Shown here: positions 1 to 6,384 of the stretch, piece after piece
How the letters are laid out: each line of letters opens with the position of its first letter
Numbering within the stretch: the stretch's first letter is position 1
NCBI GenBank assembly: GCA_902495265.1
Contig: CABUWR010000069.1
Coordinates: forward strand, 1 to 7,107
Direction of reading: 5' to 3'
Length of the DNA: 7,107 nucleotides
Source of the DNA: an uncultured Collinsella sp.
Lineage (GTDB): Bacteria; Actinomycetota; Coriobacteriia; Coriobacteriales; Coriobacteriaceae
Made by a program: the position numbers and the translations under genes
Notes under the pieces: model-generated
Seen by the model: the letters and a program-made list of their open reading frames with translations, nothing else
The model's database searches: none
Told to the model about the DNA's origin: nothing

Positions 1-28
1 CGCGCCATTCACCGCCGATGATTCTCAT
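1..28 (-). CDS. rsmD: RsmD, 16S rRNA (guanine-N2)-methyltransferase, N-terminal 9 codons only
   Basis: Only the start of this gene is in the window; the rest lies beyond the left edge. The minus strand from 28 reads ATG then codons for MRIIGGEWR. This matches the conserved opening of RsmD proteins (MRIIxGxxRGRxL), where the first strand and basic loop precede the methyltransferase fold. The family methylates G966 (E. coli numbering) of 16S rRNA in the small ribosomal subunit. The start codon overlaps the recG stop as ATGA. An AAGGAGG Shine-Dalgarno lies 10 bases upstream, inside the last recG codons, so translation is probably coupled to recG but could also start independently. Identification rests on nine residues plus the common recG–rsmD gene order, so another protein is possible but unlikely. 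Confidence 0.72.
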
Positions 29-38
29 CCTCCGCTGA

Positions 39-45
39 CCTCCTT
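39..45 (-). promoter_or_regulatory. Shine-Dalgarno site for rsmD, inside the recG 3' end
   Basis: The minus strand reads AAGGAGG here, a perfect anti-16S match ending 10 bases before the rsmD ATG. It is embedded in the Lys-Glu-Val codons near the recG C-terminus. Its strength suggests that rsmD can recruit ribosomes even if upstream recG translation is interrupted. Confidence 0.7.
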
Positions 46-618
46 AAAGATGTGTCGATACCGCATGGCGACCGCATCGCGCAAGGGACGCGTCGCCACG
101 GAGTCAAGGTTGCAAGCATACCGCAAGAGCTCGACAGCGTCCAAATGGGCCCACTCGATCAATTCCTCGTCGGCATCGAGGTCAACAAAGCGCAAGGTCA
201 CGCCGCCATGCTGGCGGTAACCCAGGATTTCACCCTCGTGGCGCAGACGCAGGTCCATCTGGGCGAGCGTAAAGCCGTCCGAGGTCTTCTCGAGCGACTG
301 GAGGCGGTCTTGTGCCGCCGACGCGCCGCCGTTGCCCTTGGAGTGCGTCATGACCAGGCACGTTCCCGACACGCTGCCGCGGCCCACGCGCCCGCGAAGC
401 TGGTGCAAGGCCGCCAACCCAAAGCGCTCGCCATTCTCGATGACCATGACGGTGGCGTTGGGCACGTCAACGCCCACCTCGACCACCGTGGTCGAGACGA
501 GCACATCGATCTCGCCACGCTTAAAGGCATCGATGACCCGGTCCTTCTCCCCCGCCGGCATGCGGCCATGAAGACGCTCGATGGTAAGCCCCGGTAACGC
601 CAGACGAAGGCGTTCAAG

Positions 619-621
619 CTA
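619..621 (-). other. Premature in-frame amber (TAG) codon in recG
   Basis: The plus-strand bases CTA read TAG on the minus strand, in the recG frame. The preceding codons encode LHDTAT and the following codons LERLRLALPGL, which continue the RecG alignment without gap. One base change from CAG, GAG, AAG, TGG, TCG, TTG, TAC or TAT would produce it. Position 17 before the HGRM motif is a variable helix site in the family, so the ancestral residue cannot be named from this sequence alone. Confidence 0.9.
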
Positions 622-2211
622 GGTCGCCGTGTCATGCAGCGGCACGGGCACGGTCACGCGGCCTTCGTCGTCGCGAGCGATGCCGGGTACGTCTTCGAGC
701 TCATCGGCCGAATCGCTCGGCTCCACGAGCGGACAGATCACGTAGGCTTGCTGTCCCTTTTCGTGCGCCTCGCGAATGGCGCCATAGGCCAGGTCGCGAC
801 TCGACTCGGTGAGGACGCGCGTCGTCACGCCGGCACCCGGAACGGGACGATGGCGGATGATGCTCGTATCCAGGTCGCCGTACACCGAAAGCGCCAGCGT
901 GCGCGGGATCGGCGTGGCAGTCATGACCAGCAAGTCGGCACCCGGGCCTTTTGCGCGTAGAGCGTTACGCTGACCCACGCCAAAGCGGTGCTGCTCGTCG
1001 ATCACCACAAGCGACAAATGCTTGAACGTGACGTTCTCCGAAAGCACCGCATGGGTACCAAAGAGCACGTCGAGCTCGCCAGACTGGAGCCGTGCATGAA
1101 TCTGTTCACGCTCGGCCGCCGGCGTGGCGCCCGTCAGGAGCGCCCAGGTCATGCCAGCTTGCGAAAGCAAGGGGCCGGTCTTATCGGCATATTGACGCGC
1201 CAGCACGCCCGTGGGCGCCATAACGCAGGCTTGGGTGCCGCTATCGGCCGCAACCGCCAACGCGCAGGCGGCAACGGCGGTCTTACCGGTACCGACGTCG
1301 CCCAGCAGCAGACGGTTCATCACGCGACCGCCATCGCACATATCATGCAGGATGTCTTGAAATGCAGCCTCCTGCTCATCGCTCAGCGAAAACGGCAGGG
1401 CCTGTTTAAGCGCAGCAAAATGCTCACCCGCGTCATGCGCATAAGGCACTACGTCGACCATACCGCCATCGTTGCGCAGGCGCAGCGCGAGCTGCAAGCA
1501 GAGACACTCCTCATAGGCAAGACGCCGGCGCGCGATGTCGCGCTCGGCCATGCTCGAGGGAAAGTGGATCGAGCGCAGCGCGCGGGCATTGCTCATGAGC
1601 TTCCGCTTTGCGCGCAGCGGCGCGGGAATGGGGTCGAACGGATTGGCGACCACTTCGAGCGCACCGCTCACGATACGGCGCATCCATGCCTGACTCACGC
1701 CGTCACTTACGTAGTGGACCGGCAAAATGGTACCCGCGGCGCGCCCGTCCTCGAGCTTTTCAAAGTGAGGCGAGGCCATCTGCTTAAAACCGTAGGCAAA
1801 CTCGACCTTGCCCATCACGGCCAGGCGGTCGCCCTGCTTAAGCTGTTGGGCAATCCAGGGCTGACGGAAAAAGGCAACCTGCAGCACGCCCGTCTCGTCC
1901 ACGAGCGAGACCTCGGTCACCTGCATACGCGGACGGGGCTGCTTTTGGACAATACGATCGACCGTGGCGATGATGGTGCACACGGTACCGATGGGCGCCA
2001 TCTCGATGGACCACGAGCGAGTGAAGTCCAGGTAGCGATGAGGAATATGGAGAAGGAGGTCCCCCACCGTCCGAATTCCCAAACGGCGAAGGGCCTCCTC
2101 ACGTTTACCCGAAACATATTTGAGTCGCGCGATATCCTCGTCGAGCGCATTGCTCTGGGCAAAGCGCTCCGAGACGCGCGGCACGGAGCACAGCTCGGAC
2201 ATGGGCAGAGC

Positions 2212-3873
2212 CTACTCGATCGAGAAGATCACGGGATAGAGCGGCTGCTCGCCACGATGGGCGTCGATCTCCAGATCGGGCTGAGCCTCCTCGATGGCAT
2301 CGACGATCTCCTGGAAAGCCTCATCGGACAGCTCCTCGCCGGCCAGAATCGTCAGCGCGTCGCCCTCCTCTTCCTCCTGCATGCGGTTGATGCAGTCGAG
2401 CGTGACCTGCTTCACGTCAGAACCGACCACATCGATGGAGCCGGCGATGATGCCCATGACGTCACCGGAGTGAATCGGCGAGCCGTCAGAGGCGCTGGAG
2501 TCGCGCACGGCACGGGTGACCTCGCCATCGCGGACCTCGCTGATGGCGTCGACCATGGCGGCAACAGCATCCTCGAGTTCGGAATCGGGCAGGACCGCGA
2601 ACAGCGCGGAGAACGCCTGCGGGACAGTCTTGGTGGGAACGACGGCGACCTTCTTGTCGGTGCAGGCAGAAGCGGCAGCCTCGGCAGCCATGCGGATGTT
2701 GCCGTTATTGGGAAGGATGATGACCGAGGTCGCGTTGACCTGGTCGACGGCGCCAAGCAGGTCGGCGGTCGAGGGGTTCATGGTTTGGCCACCCGACACG
2801 ATCACGTCGACGCCGAGGGACTTAAGGATGTCAGCCTCACCGGAACCAGCCGCAACGGCGACAAAGCCAAGGGCCTTCGCGGGCTCGGCAGCCTTCTCCT
2901 GGTCCTCATGGATCTTAGCGGTACGGTCGTGGGCCTCCATCTCCATGTTGTGGATAAAGACCTCGTAGATCTGACCAAGCTGCAGCATGTGCTCGAGCAC
3001 CAGGTTCGGGGTGTTGGAGTGCACGTGGATCTTGTAATCGGGGTAGGCACCCACGAGCAGCTCGCAGTCGCCCATGGAACCCAGGAACTTAAGGCACTCG
3101 TCCTCGTCAAAGGGAGCGTCGGCCTTAAAGAGGAACTCGTTGCAGTAGCGGAACTCCGAGCCCTCCCAATCGTCGTTGGCCTCGATCTCAACGCGACCAA
3201 GGGCCGCGTCGCGGGCAGAGCCAGCGGAATCAAACGTGGCGGAGAAATCCTCGACAACGGTGCTGCGGCCAAGGGCGGCGGCAACAAAGTTCTCCAAGAA
3301 GATAGCAAAGCCAAAGGCGCCGGAATCGACCACGCCGTTCTCCTTGAGGACGGGCAGCAGGTCGGGCGTACGGGCGACGGACTGGTAGGCCTCGACAACG
3401 ATGGCGTCGAGCGCATCCTCGGCAGAGAACTTCTTCTTCTCGCACTCGTCTGCCTTGGTCGAAACATCACGCAGGACCGTGAGGATCGTGCCCTCGATGG
3501 GCTTACGAACAGCCTGGAAGGCAACCTTGACGGCACGACGGAAGGCGAAGGCGATATTGGCGGATGTAATGGGCTCATCGGCAGAGACAAGGCCCTCGGC
3601 CACGCCGCGTAGGATCTGCGAGGTGATGACACCGGAGTTGCCACGGGCGCCCATCAGGGAGCCGTGGGTGATAGCGCCGGCAATGGCCTCCATGTCGGCA
3701 TCGGCGGGAAGGGCGGAAAGCTCCTTGGTCACCGAGGCGAGCGTGAGCGACATATTGGTGCCGGTGTCGCCGTCGGGCACGGGGAAGACGTTGAGCTTGT
3801 TGATCTCCTCGGCCTTGTCGGAAACGGCAGCCGCAGCGATCGGAAAACAGGTGCGAATGGTCTTTGCAATCAT
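2212..3873 (-). CDS. fakA: FakA-like DAK2-domain protein, ATP-binding subunit of fatty acid kinase
   Basis: FakA-family proteins phosphorylate exogenous fatty acids presented by a FakB (DegV-family) partner, giving acyl-phosphate for phospholipid synthesis in the cytoplasm. The 553 residues match the family length. The N-terminal DhaL/DAK2 nucleotide domain shows NVFPVPDGDTGTNM (28-41, with metal-binding Asp34 and Asp36 by family analogy), GARGNSGVITSQILRG (75-90) and VVDSGAFGF (181-189). The middle domain has YCNEF (Cys244) and KIHVHSN (His283, His285), which are candidate zinc ligands as reported for the staphylococcal protein. The C-terminal FakB-binding part has VIVSGGQTMNPST (358-370), ILPNNGNI (386-393), VVPTKTVPQ (411-419) and the typical ending HRGEQPLYPVIFSIE. 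The ATG at 3873 has a GGAG 12 bases upstream, a long spacing. It follows the Asp23 gene by 27 bases, as yloV follows yloU in Bacillus. No fakB is visible in the window. It ends in TAG. Confidence 0.88.
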   Translation of the reverse strand: MIAKTIRTCFPIAAAAVSDKAEEINKLNVFPVPDGDTGTNMSLTLASVTKELSALPADADMEAIAGAITHGSLMGARGNSGVITSQILRGVAEGLVSADEPITSANIAFAFRRAVKVAFQAVRKPIEGTILTVLRDVSTKADECEKKKFSAEDALDAIVVEAYQSVARTPDLLPVLKENGVVDSGAFGFAIFLENFVAAALGRSTVVEDFSATFDSAGSARDAALGRVEIEANDDWEGSEFRYCNEFLFKADAPFDEDECLKFLGSMGDCELLVGAYPDYKIHVHSNTPNLVLEHMLQLGQIYEVFIHNMEMEAHDRTAKIHEDQEKAAEPAKALGFVAVAAGSGEADILKSLGVDVIVSGGQTMNPSTADLLGAVDQVNATSVIILPNNGNIRMAAEAAASACTDKKVAVVPTKTVPQAFSALFAVLPDSELEDAVAAMVDAISEVRDGEVTRAVRDSSASDGSPIHSGDVMGIIAGSIDVVGSDVKQVTLDCINRMQEEEEGDALTILAGEELSDEAFQEIVDAIEEAQPDLEIDAHRGEQPLYPVIFSIE

Positions 3874-3900
3874 GAGTGGTGAAATCTCCGTATTCGGATG

Positions 3901-4257
3901 CTAGTTCAGACGGCTCTTGAGCGCGTCGATGTGAATGCCGATCTTAAGGCTGGCGGGATCGATCTGGGCGATCTCCTGCAGGGTGAAGGCGACGGAGCTC
4001 GAAAGATTGTGGCAGACGGACTTCATGTTGACGCCGTTCTCGAGCACAACGTGAAGGTCGACCGTGAGGCCGTTCTCGTCGGCGGAGACAAGCACGCCCT
4101 TGCGGAGGCGCTGGCCGGCAAGCAGGCGCACGCTCTCGGCGCCCTGGAGCTGCTCAGCCATACCGACGACACCGTAGCACGTCATCGCGGCATAACCGGC
4201 AATATCGGCAATAACGTCGTTCGAGACGCTCAGGCTGCCGTTAATGGTCTCAGACAC
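3901..4257 (-). CDS. Asp23/Gls24 family envelope stress-response protein (YloU-like)
   Basis: This small protein (118 residues from the preferred GTG) belongs to the Asp23/Gls24 family, named for an alkaline-shock protein of Staphylococcus that associates with the membrane. The molecular role of the YloU-like members next to fakA is unclear. Visible family features are the N-terminal GSLSVSNDVIADIAGYAAM segment followed by CYGVVGM, a central LTVDLHVVLENGVNM strand pair, and a C-terminal KIGIHIDAL strand. There is no signal peptide and no membrane segment. I chose GTG at 4257 because it has AAAAGGAGA six bases upstream and gives the usual short N-terminus (MSETINGSL). An upstream in-frame ATG at 4290 would add MVPRAPEKEIL but has no good ribosome site and its codons coincide with a hairpin. 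It is probably the first gene of the operon with fakA, recG and rsmD. Confidence 0.85.
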   Translation of the reverse strand: MSETINGSLSVSNDVIADIAGYAAMTCYGVVGMAEQLQGAESVRLLAGQRLRKGVLVSADENGLTVDLHVVLENGVNMKSVCHNLSSSVAFTLQEIAQIDPASLKIGIHIDALKSRLN

Positions 4258-4262
4258 AAGAA

Positions 4263-4289
4263 TCTCCTTTTCTGGTGCTCGCGGCACCA
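4263..4289 (-). promoter_or_regulatory. Leader hairpin plus Shine-Dalgarno of the Asp23-family gene
   Basis: On the minus strand TGGTGC (4289..4284) and GCACCA (4278..4273) form a 6-bp stem with a 5-base loop. Immediately after it comes AAAAGGAGA (4271..4263), six bases before the GTG start. The hairpin sits directly upstream of the ribosome site and could affect mRNA stability or access. Its presence argues that this stretch is leader, not coding. Confidence 0.55.
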
Positions 4290-4313
4290 TGTCGTGGGAG
4301 CAATCATTCCAAC

Positions 4314-4319
4314 ATTTTA
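4314..4319 (-). promoter_or_regulatory. Possible -10 element (TAAAAT) for the Asp23–fakA–recG operon
   Basis: The minus strand reads TAAAAT, five of six matches to the sigma-70 -10 box, in the gap between the tRNA terminator and the Asp23 gene. Initiation near 4307 would give a leader of about 50 bases. No convincing -35 box is seen at the right distance (CCTCAA is poor), so this is tentative. A promoter is expected somewhere in 4291..4415 because a strong terminator lies upstream. Confidence 0.3.
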
Positions 4320-4415
4320 CAACGAGCGCGCCATGTTGAGGTGGCGGGGTTCGCGATTACATCCTCGACACGAAATGTTGATACAGTAACGTTCGCCATA
4401 ATCGATCGCGGCATG

Positions 4416-4446
4416 AAAAAACCCGCCGCATAAGCGACGGGTTTTA
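4416..4446 (-). terminator. Rho-independent terminator after the tRNA-Asn pair
   Basis: On the minus strand a 12-bp stem (AAAACCCGTCGC with GCGGCGGGTTTT, one T-G wobble) closes a TTAT loop and runs into six Ts. It lies six bases past the CCA end of the second tRNA. It separates the tRNA unit from the Asp23 operon. The plus strand also has a four-T tail, so it could act in both directions. Confidence 0.9.
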
Positions 4447-4451
4447 CAACC

Positions 4452-4526
4452 TGGCTCCCCGGGTAGGACTCGAACCTACAACAGCGCGGTTAACAGCCGC
4501 GTGCTCTACCATTGAGCTACCGAGGA
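4452..4526 (-). tRNA. tRNA-Asn (anticodon GTT), downstream copy
   Basis: The 75-base minus-strand sequence folds as a cloverleaf. The acceptor TCCTCGG pairs with CCGGGGA (one T-G wobble), followed by discriminator G and an encoded CCA. The D-arm is GCTC/GAGC, the anticodon arm has GTT in the loop CTGTTAA, and the T-arm is GTAGG-TTCGAGT-CCTAC. GTT reads AAC and AAT asparagine codons. The sequence is identical to the copy at 4561..4635 and is followed by a strong terminator. Confidence 0.96.
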
Positions 4527-4529
4527 ATT

Positions 4530-4551
4530 TAAAAGCCCAGCGAAATGGGCT
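4530..4551 (-). terminator. Short hairpin with T-run between the two tRNA-Asn genes
   Basis: The minus strand has AGCCCA, loop TTTCGC, TGGGCT, then a short T-run (TTTTAAA). A 6-bp stem and about four Ts make a weak intrinsic terminator. It could instead be a processing or attenuation structure that lets only part of the transcripts reach the second tRNA. Confidence 0.45.
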
Positions 4552-4560
4552 GAGAAATTC

Positions 4561-4635
4561 TGGCTCCCCGGGTAGGACTCGAACCTACAACAGCGCGGTT
4601 AACAGCCGCGTGCTCTACCATTGAGCTACCGAGGA
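4561..4635 (-). tRNA. tRNA-Asn (anticodon GTT), promoter-proximal copy
   Basis: This 75-base gene is identical to the copy 34 bases downstream: same acceptor stem with one T-G wobble, GTT anticodon, TTCGAGT T-loop and encoded CCA. It is the first gene of the unit, about 24 bases after the predicted transcription start from the promoter at 4666..4693. RNase P processing would be needed to remove the short leader. Confidence 0.96.
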
Positions 4636-4665
4636 ATAGGTGCGTGCTCTCAAGCAACGAAGTTT

Positions 4666-4693
4666 ATTATACGGACGATTGGACGAAGGGCAA
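4666..4693 (-). promoter_or_regulatory. Sigma-70 promoter of the tRNA-Asn pair, with AT-rich upstream element
   Basis: The minus strand carries a perfect -10 box TATAAT (4671..4666) and a -35 candidate TTGCCC (4693..4688) with a 16-base spacer. Just upstream, 4694..4714 is A/T-rich (runs of T and A around AAAATTTCTTAAAAAAG), like an UP element of stable-RNA promoters. The predicted start near 4659 gives a 24-base leader to the first tRNA. Confidence 0.75.
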
Positions 4694-4790
4694 GAACTTT
4701 TTTAAGAAATTTTCTCGCCATGATCCCTTGGGAACGGCCTAACTGCCGGCACCAGCAACGGAAACGCCGATGTTTTGACAATGCCAGCGA

Positions 4791-4892
4791 GCGGGCACCA
4801 GAGCGAACAAATTGGCATGAAAAGAGGACGGCATAGACCTTCTGGTCATGCCGTCCTCTTTGAATGACAAGTTGTCGCTCTGGTGTCCGCGC
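4791..4892. repeat. About 100-bp imperfect inverted repeat downstream of rpoD
   Basis: The left arm (4791..4834, plus strand) and right arm (4848..4892, minus strand) share a CACCAGAGCG block, a diverged middle of about 14 bases with roughly ten matches, and a perfect 14-bp inner block AAAGAGGACGGCAT. The inner block is the stem of the rpoD terminator; the outer blocks lengthen the palindrome well beyond what termination needs. No transposase gene or target duplication is visible. It may be a dispersed intergenic palindrome (REP- or MITE-like) or just an extended terminator. The rest of 4636..4933 holds the tRNA promoter and no gene. Confidence 0.6.
4820..4861 (-). terminator. Terminator-like hairpin downstream of rpoD
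   Basis: On the minus strand a 14-bp perfect stem (AAAGAGGACGGCAT with ATGCCGTCCTCTTT) is topped by a 4-bp GACC/GGTC stem with an AGAA loop and one bulged base, and is followed by TTTT. It lies 72 bases beyond the rpoD stop and before the tRNA promoter, so it most likely ends the dnaG–rpoD transcript. The T-run is short. Confidence 0.75.
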
Positions 4893-4902
4893 AGCGTCGA
4901 CC

Positions 4903-4932
4903 AGTTACGGCGTTTGGTAAAACGCCGTAACT
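4903..4932 (-). other. Perfect 13-bp hairpin abutting the rpoD stop, no T-run
   Basis: The minus strand reads AGTTACGGCGTTT, loop TACC, AAACGCCGTAACT. The stem begins inside the second of two tandem TAG codons that end rpoD. There is no T-run after it, so it is not a standard intrinsic terminator. It could block 3' exonuclease decay of rpoD mRNA, bind a protein, or be a dispersed palindromic repeat. Confidence 0.7.
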
Positions 4933-4933
4933 A

Positions 4934-6274
4934 CTAAGACTCGATGTAGTCTTTGAGCTTGCTCGAGCGACTCGGGTGGCGGAGCTTGGCCAGGGTCTTG
5001 GACTCGATCTGGCGGATACGCTCGCGCGTGACACCAAACTCGCGGCCGACTTCCTCGAGCGTGCGGGGATGTCCGTCGACGAGACCAAAGCGCAGCTCGA
5101 TAACCTTGCGCTCGCGATCGGCAAGCGAATCGAGCACCTGGGTGAGTTGCTCCTGCAGCATGGAGAAGCTGGCGGCATCGGGCGGAACGATAGCCTGGGA
5201 GTCCTCGATGAAGTCGCCCAACTGGGAATCCTCTTCCTCGCCGATCGGGGTCTCAAGCGACACGGGCTCCTGCGAAATCTTCTGAATCTCGCGGACGCGG
5301 TCGGCGCTCATGTCCATCTCGGCACCGATCTCCTCGGGGGTCGGGTCGCGACCCAGGTCCTGGAGGAGCTGGCGCTGCACGCGGACGAGCTTGTTGATGG
5401 TCTCGACCATGTGCACGGGAATACGGATGGTACGGGCCTGGTCGGCAATAGCGCGCGTAATGGCCTGACGGATCCACCACGTGGCGTACGTGGAGAACTT
5501 GAAGCCCTTCTGGTAGTCGAACTTCTCGACGGCGCGGATCAGACCGAGGTTGCCCTCCTGGATCAGATCCAGGAACAGCATGCCACGGCCGACATAGCGC
5601 TTGGCGATGGAGACGACCAGACGCAGGTTTGCGCTGATGAGCGCCTGCTTGGCCTCAAGACCAACGTTCTCAATACGCGTAAGACGACGCATCTCGGCGC
5701 GCGTGAGTTCAATCTCGCCTGCATCGGCAGCCTCGAGCTTCTCGGTAGCCTCGAGACCGGCCTCGATCTTCATGGCCAAATCGACCTCTTCAGATGCGGT
5801 CAGCAGGTCGACCTTACCGATCTCCTTGAGGTACATACGAACCGGGTCGCCGGTCAGCATCACCGTGGAGGCATCGATTCCGCGCACGCGCGAGCGCGAA
5901 CGGGACGTGCGCACGGTGCGTTTCTTCTTGCTCTTGGAAGAGCCCATCTCGGCATCGGCCTGGCGGGCCATCTTAAGCTCGTGATCGTCAAGCGAGCCGG
6001 AATCGTGCTCGTCATCATCGAAATCGTCGGTATCGTTATCGTCATCGTCGACGTCCACCGGGGCGTCGTCGTTTCCGCTCGCGGAGATAATCTGGATGCC
6101 GCTGTTGCGCAGCGCGGAATACACCGCGTTGAGCTGCTCATCAGAGACATCGATATCCTTCAGGGCGACCTGAATCTCGTCCTCGGTTACCGAAGTCCTG
6201 TTTGAGCCGTTGCCCATGAGCTTTGCAACGTAGGATTCCAGCCCAGTACCCGTGCTCTCAGTCTTTTTTGGCAC
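4934..6274 (-). CDS. rpoD: RpoD/SigA, primary sigma-70 factor of RNA polymerase
   Basis: This 446-residue protein directs RNA polymerase to housekeeping promoters. A region 1.1-like domain (about 29-63) is followed by an acidic linker (69-99, mostly Asp) and then a basic Lys/Arg/Ser stretch (114-131). Region 1.2 starts near [13 protein letters not shown] (141-153). Region 2 (213-283) includes [31 protein letters not shown] and the promoter-melting segment [17 protein letters not shown]. Region 3 covers about 284-370. Region 4 ends in the -35-binding helix-turn-helix [20 protein letters not shown] (405-424) and the usual short C-tail. The start is GTG at 6274 with AAGGGAG five bases upstream, giving MPKKTES. 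It lies 110 bases after dnaG with no terminator between, so co-transcription is likely. Translation ends at TAG followed in frame by another TAG. The core regions show no missing motif. Confidence 0.97.
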   Translation of the reverse strand: MPKKTESTGTGLESYVAKLMGNGSNRTSVTEDEIQVALKDIDVSDEQLNAVYSALRNSGIQIISASGNDDAPVDVDDDDNDTDDFDDDEHDSGSLDDHELKMARQADAEMGSSKSKKKRTVRTSRSRSRVRGIDASTVMLTGDPVRMYLKEIGKVDLLTASEEVDLAMKIEAGLEATEKLEAADAGEIELTRAEMRRLTRIENVGLEAKQALISANLRLVVSIAKRYVGRGMLFLDLIQEGNLGLIRAVEKFDYQKGFKFSTYATWWIRQAITRAIADQARTIRIPVHMVETINKLVRVQRQLLQDLGRDPTPEEIGAEMDMSADRVREIQKISQEPVSLETPIGEEEDSQLGDFIEDSQAIVPPDAASFSMLQEQLTQVLDSLADRERKVIELRFGLVDGHPRTLEEVGREFGVTRERIRQIESKTLAKLRHPSRSSKLKDYIES

Positions 6275-6279
6275 AGATT

Positions 6280-6286
6280 CTCCCTT
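6280..6286 (-). promoter_or_regulatory. Shine-Dalgarno site that fixes the rpoD GTG start
   Basis: The minus strand reads AAGGGAG, five bases before GTG at 6274. This supports the GTG start. Just upstream a small hairpin (AGTCC/GGACT, 6302..6290, three-base loop) lies in the leader. Confidence 0.7.
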
Positions 6287-6306
6287 CGTAGTCCACAGGA
6301 CTCAAT

Positions 6307-6315
6307 ACTTTAGCA
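6307..6315 (-). promoter_or_regulatory. Possible extended -10 promoter of rpoD
   Basis: The minus strand has TGC followed by TAAAGT, an extended -10 pattern (TGn plus four of six matches). Initiation near 6300 would give a leader of about 26 bases. No good -35 box is seen. An internal rpoD promoter within the macromolecular-synthesis operon is common, but this site is weakly supported. Confidence 0.28.
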
Positions 6316-6384
6316 CACACAAAGACGTCTATACCCAAAATAAAGACAGGATATAGGCGAGAATACGCTGGTTGACCACAACAT

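Larger units (their letters stand above)
25..2202 (-). pseudogene. recG: RecG, ATP-dependent branch-migration DNA helicase, interrupted by an in-frame TAG
   Basis: RecG remodels stalled replication forks and Holliday junctions as a monomeric superfamily 2 double-strand DNA translocase. The frame runs from ATG at 2202 to TGA at 25..27 (725 codons, a normal RecG length) but contains a TAG at codon 528. Both sides are in one frame, so this is a nonsense change, not a frameshift. The N-terminal piece (527 residues) has the wedge/OB-like DNA-binding region (about 60-160), Walker A GDVGTGKT (301-308), DEQH box (402-405) and TATPIPRT motif III (428-435). The downstream piece (197 residues) has HGRM (545-548), motif V STTVVEVGVD (570-579), motif VI HQLRGRVGRG (600-609) and the LRHEGEILGYRQHG translocation region. 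Truncation at 527 removes motifs V and VI and should abolish helicase activity. An internal restart at Met548 lacks a visible Shine-Dalgarno. The gene starts 9 bases after fakA. A sequencing error cannot be excluded. Confidence 0.85.

Noticed and set aside
619..621. TAG recoded as a sense codon
   Set aside because: rpoD, fakA, the Asp23 gene and dnaG all end at TAG, and the RpoD and FakA ends fall at family-typical C-termini, so TAG acts as stop here.
988..3612. An 874-codon plus-strand open frame opposite recG and fakA
   Set aside because: It spans the boundary of two well-identified minus-strand genes, resembles no protein family I know, and is explained by GC-rich codon use that avoids stops on the opposite strand.
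4452..4635. tRNA-Asn genes as an integration site for a mobile element
   Set aside because: No integrase, no partial tRNA copy as attachment repeat and only core genes on both sides; the repeats are two complete functional tRNAs.
4771..4785. TTGACA-like plus-strand -35 box
   Set aside because: No -10 element lies at a suitable distance and no plus-strand gene follows.
4621..4836. Small plus-strand open frame of 71 codons between the tRNA and rpoD
   Set aside because: It starts inside a tRNA gene on the other strand, crosses the tRNA promoter and ends in the terminator palindrome; no ribosome site or family resemblance.
4976..6205. A 409-codon plus-strand open frame opposite rpoD
   Set aside because: It is the antisense shadow of a clear sigma factor; the composition (His, Asp, Leu, Gly rich) is typical of such shadows.
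6275..6384. Terminator between dnaG and rpoD
   Set aside because: No GC-rich stem followed by Ts is visible on the minus strand; only a small 5-bp leader hairpin near the rpoD ribosome site.
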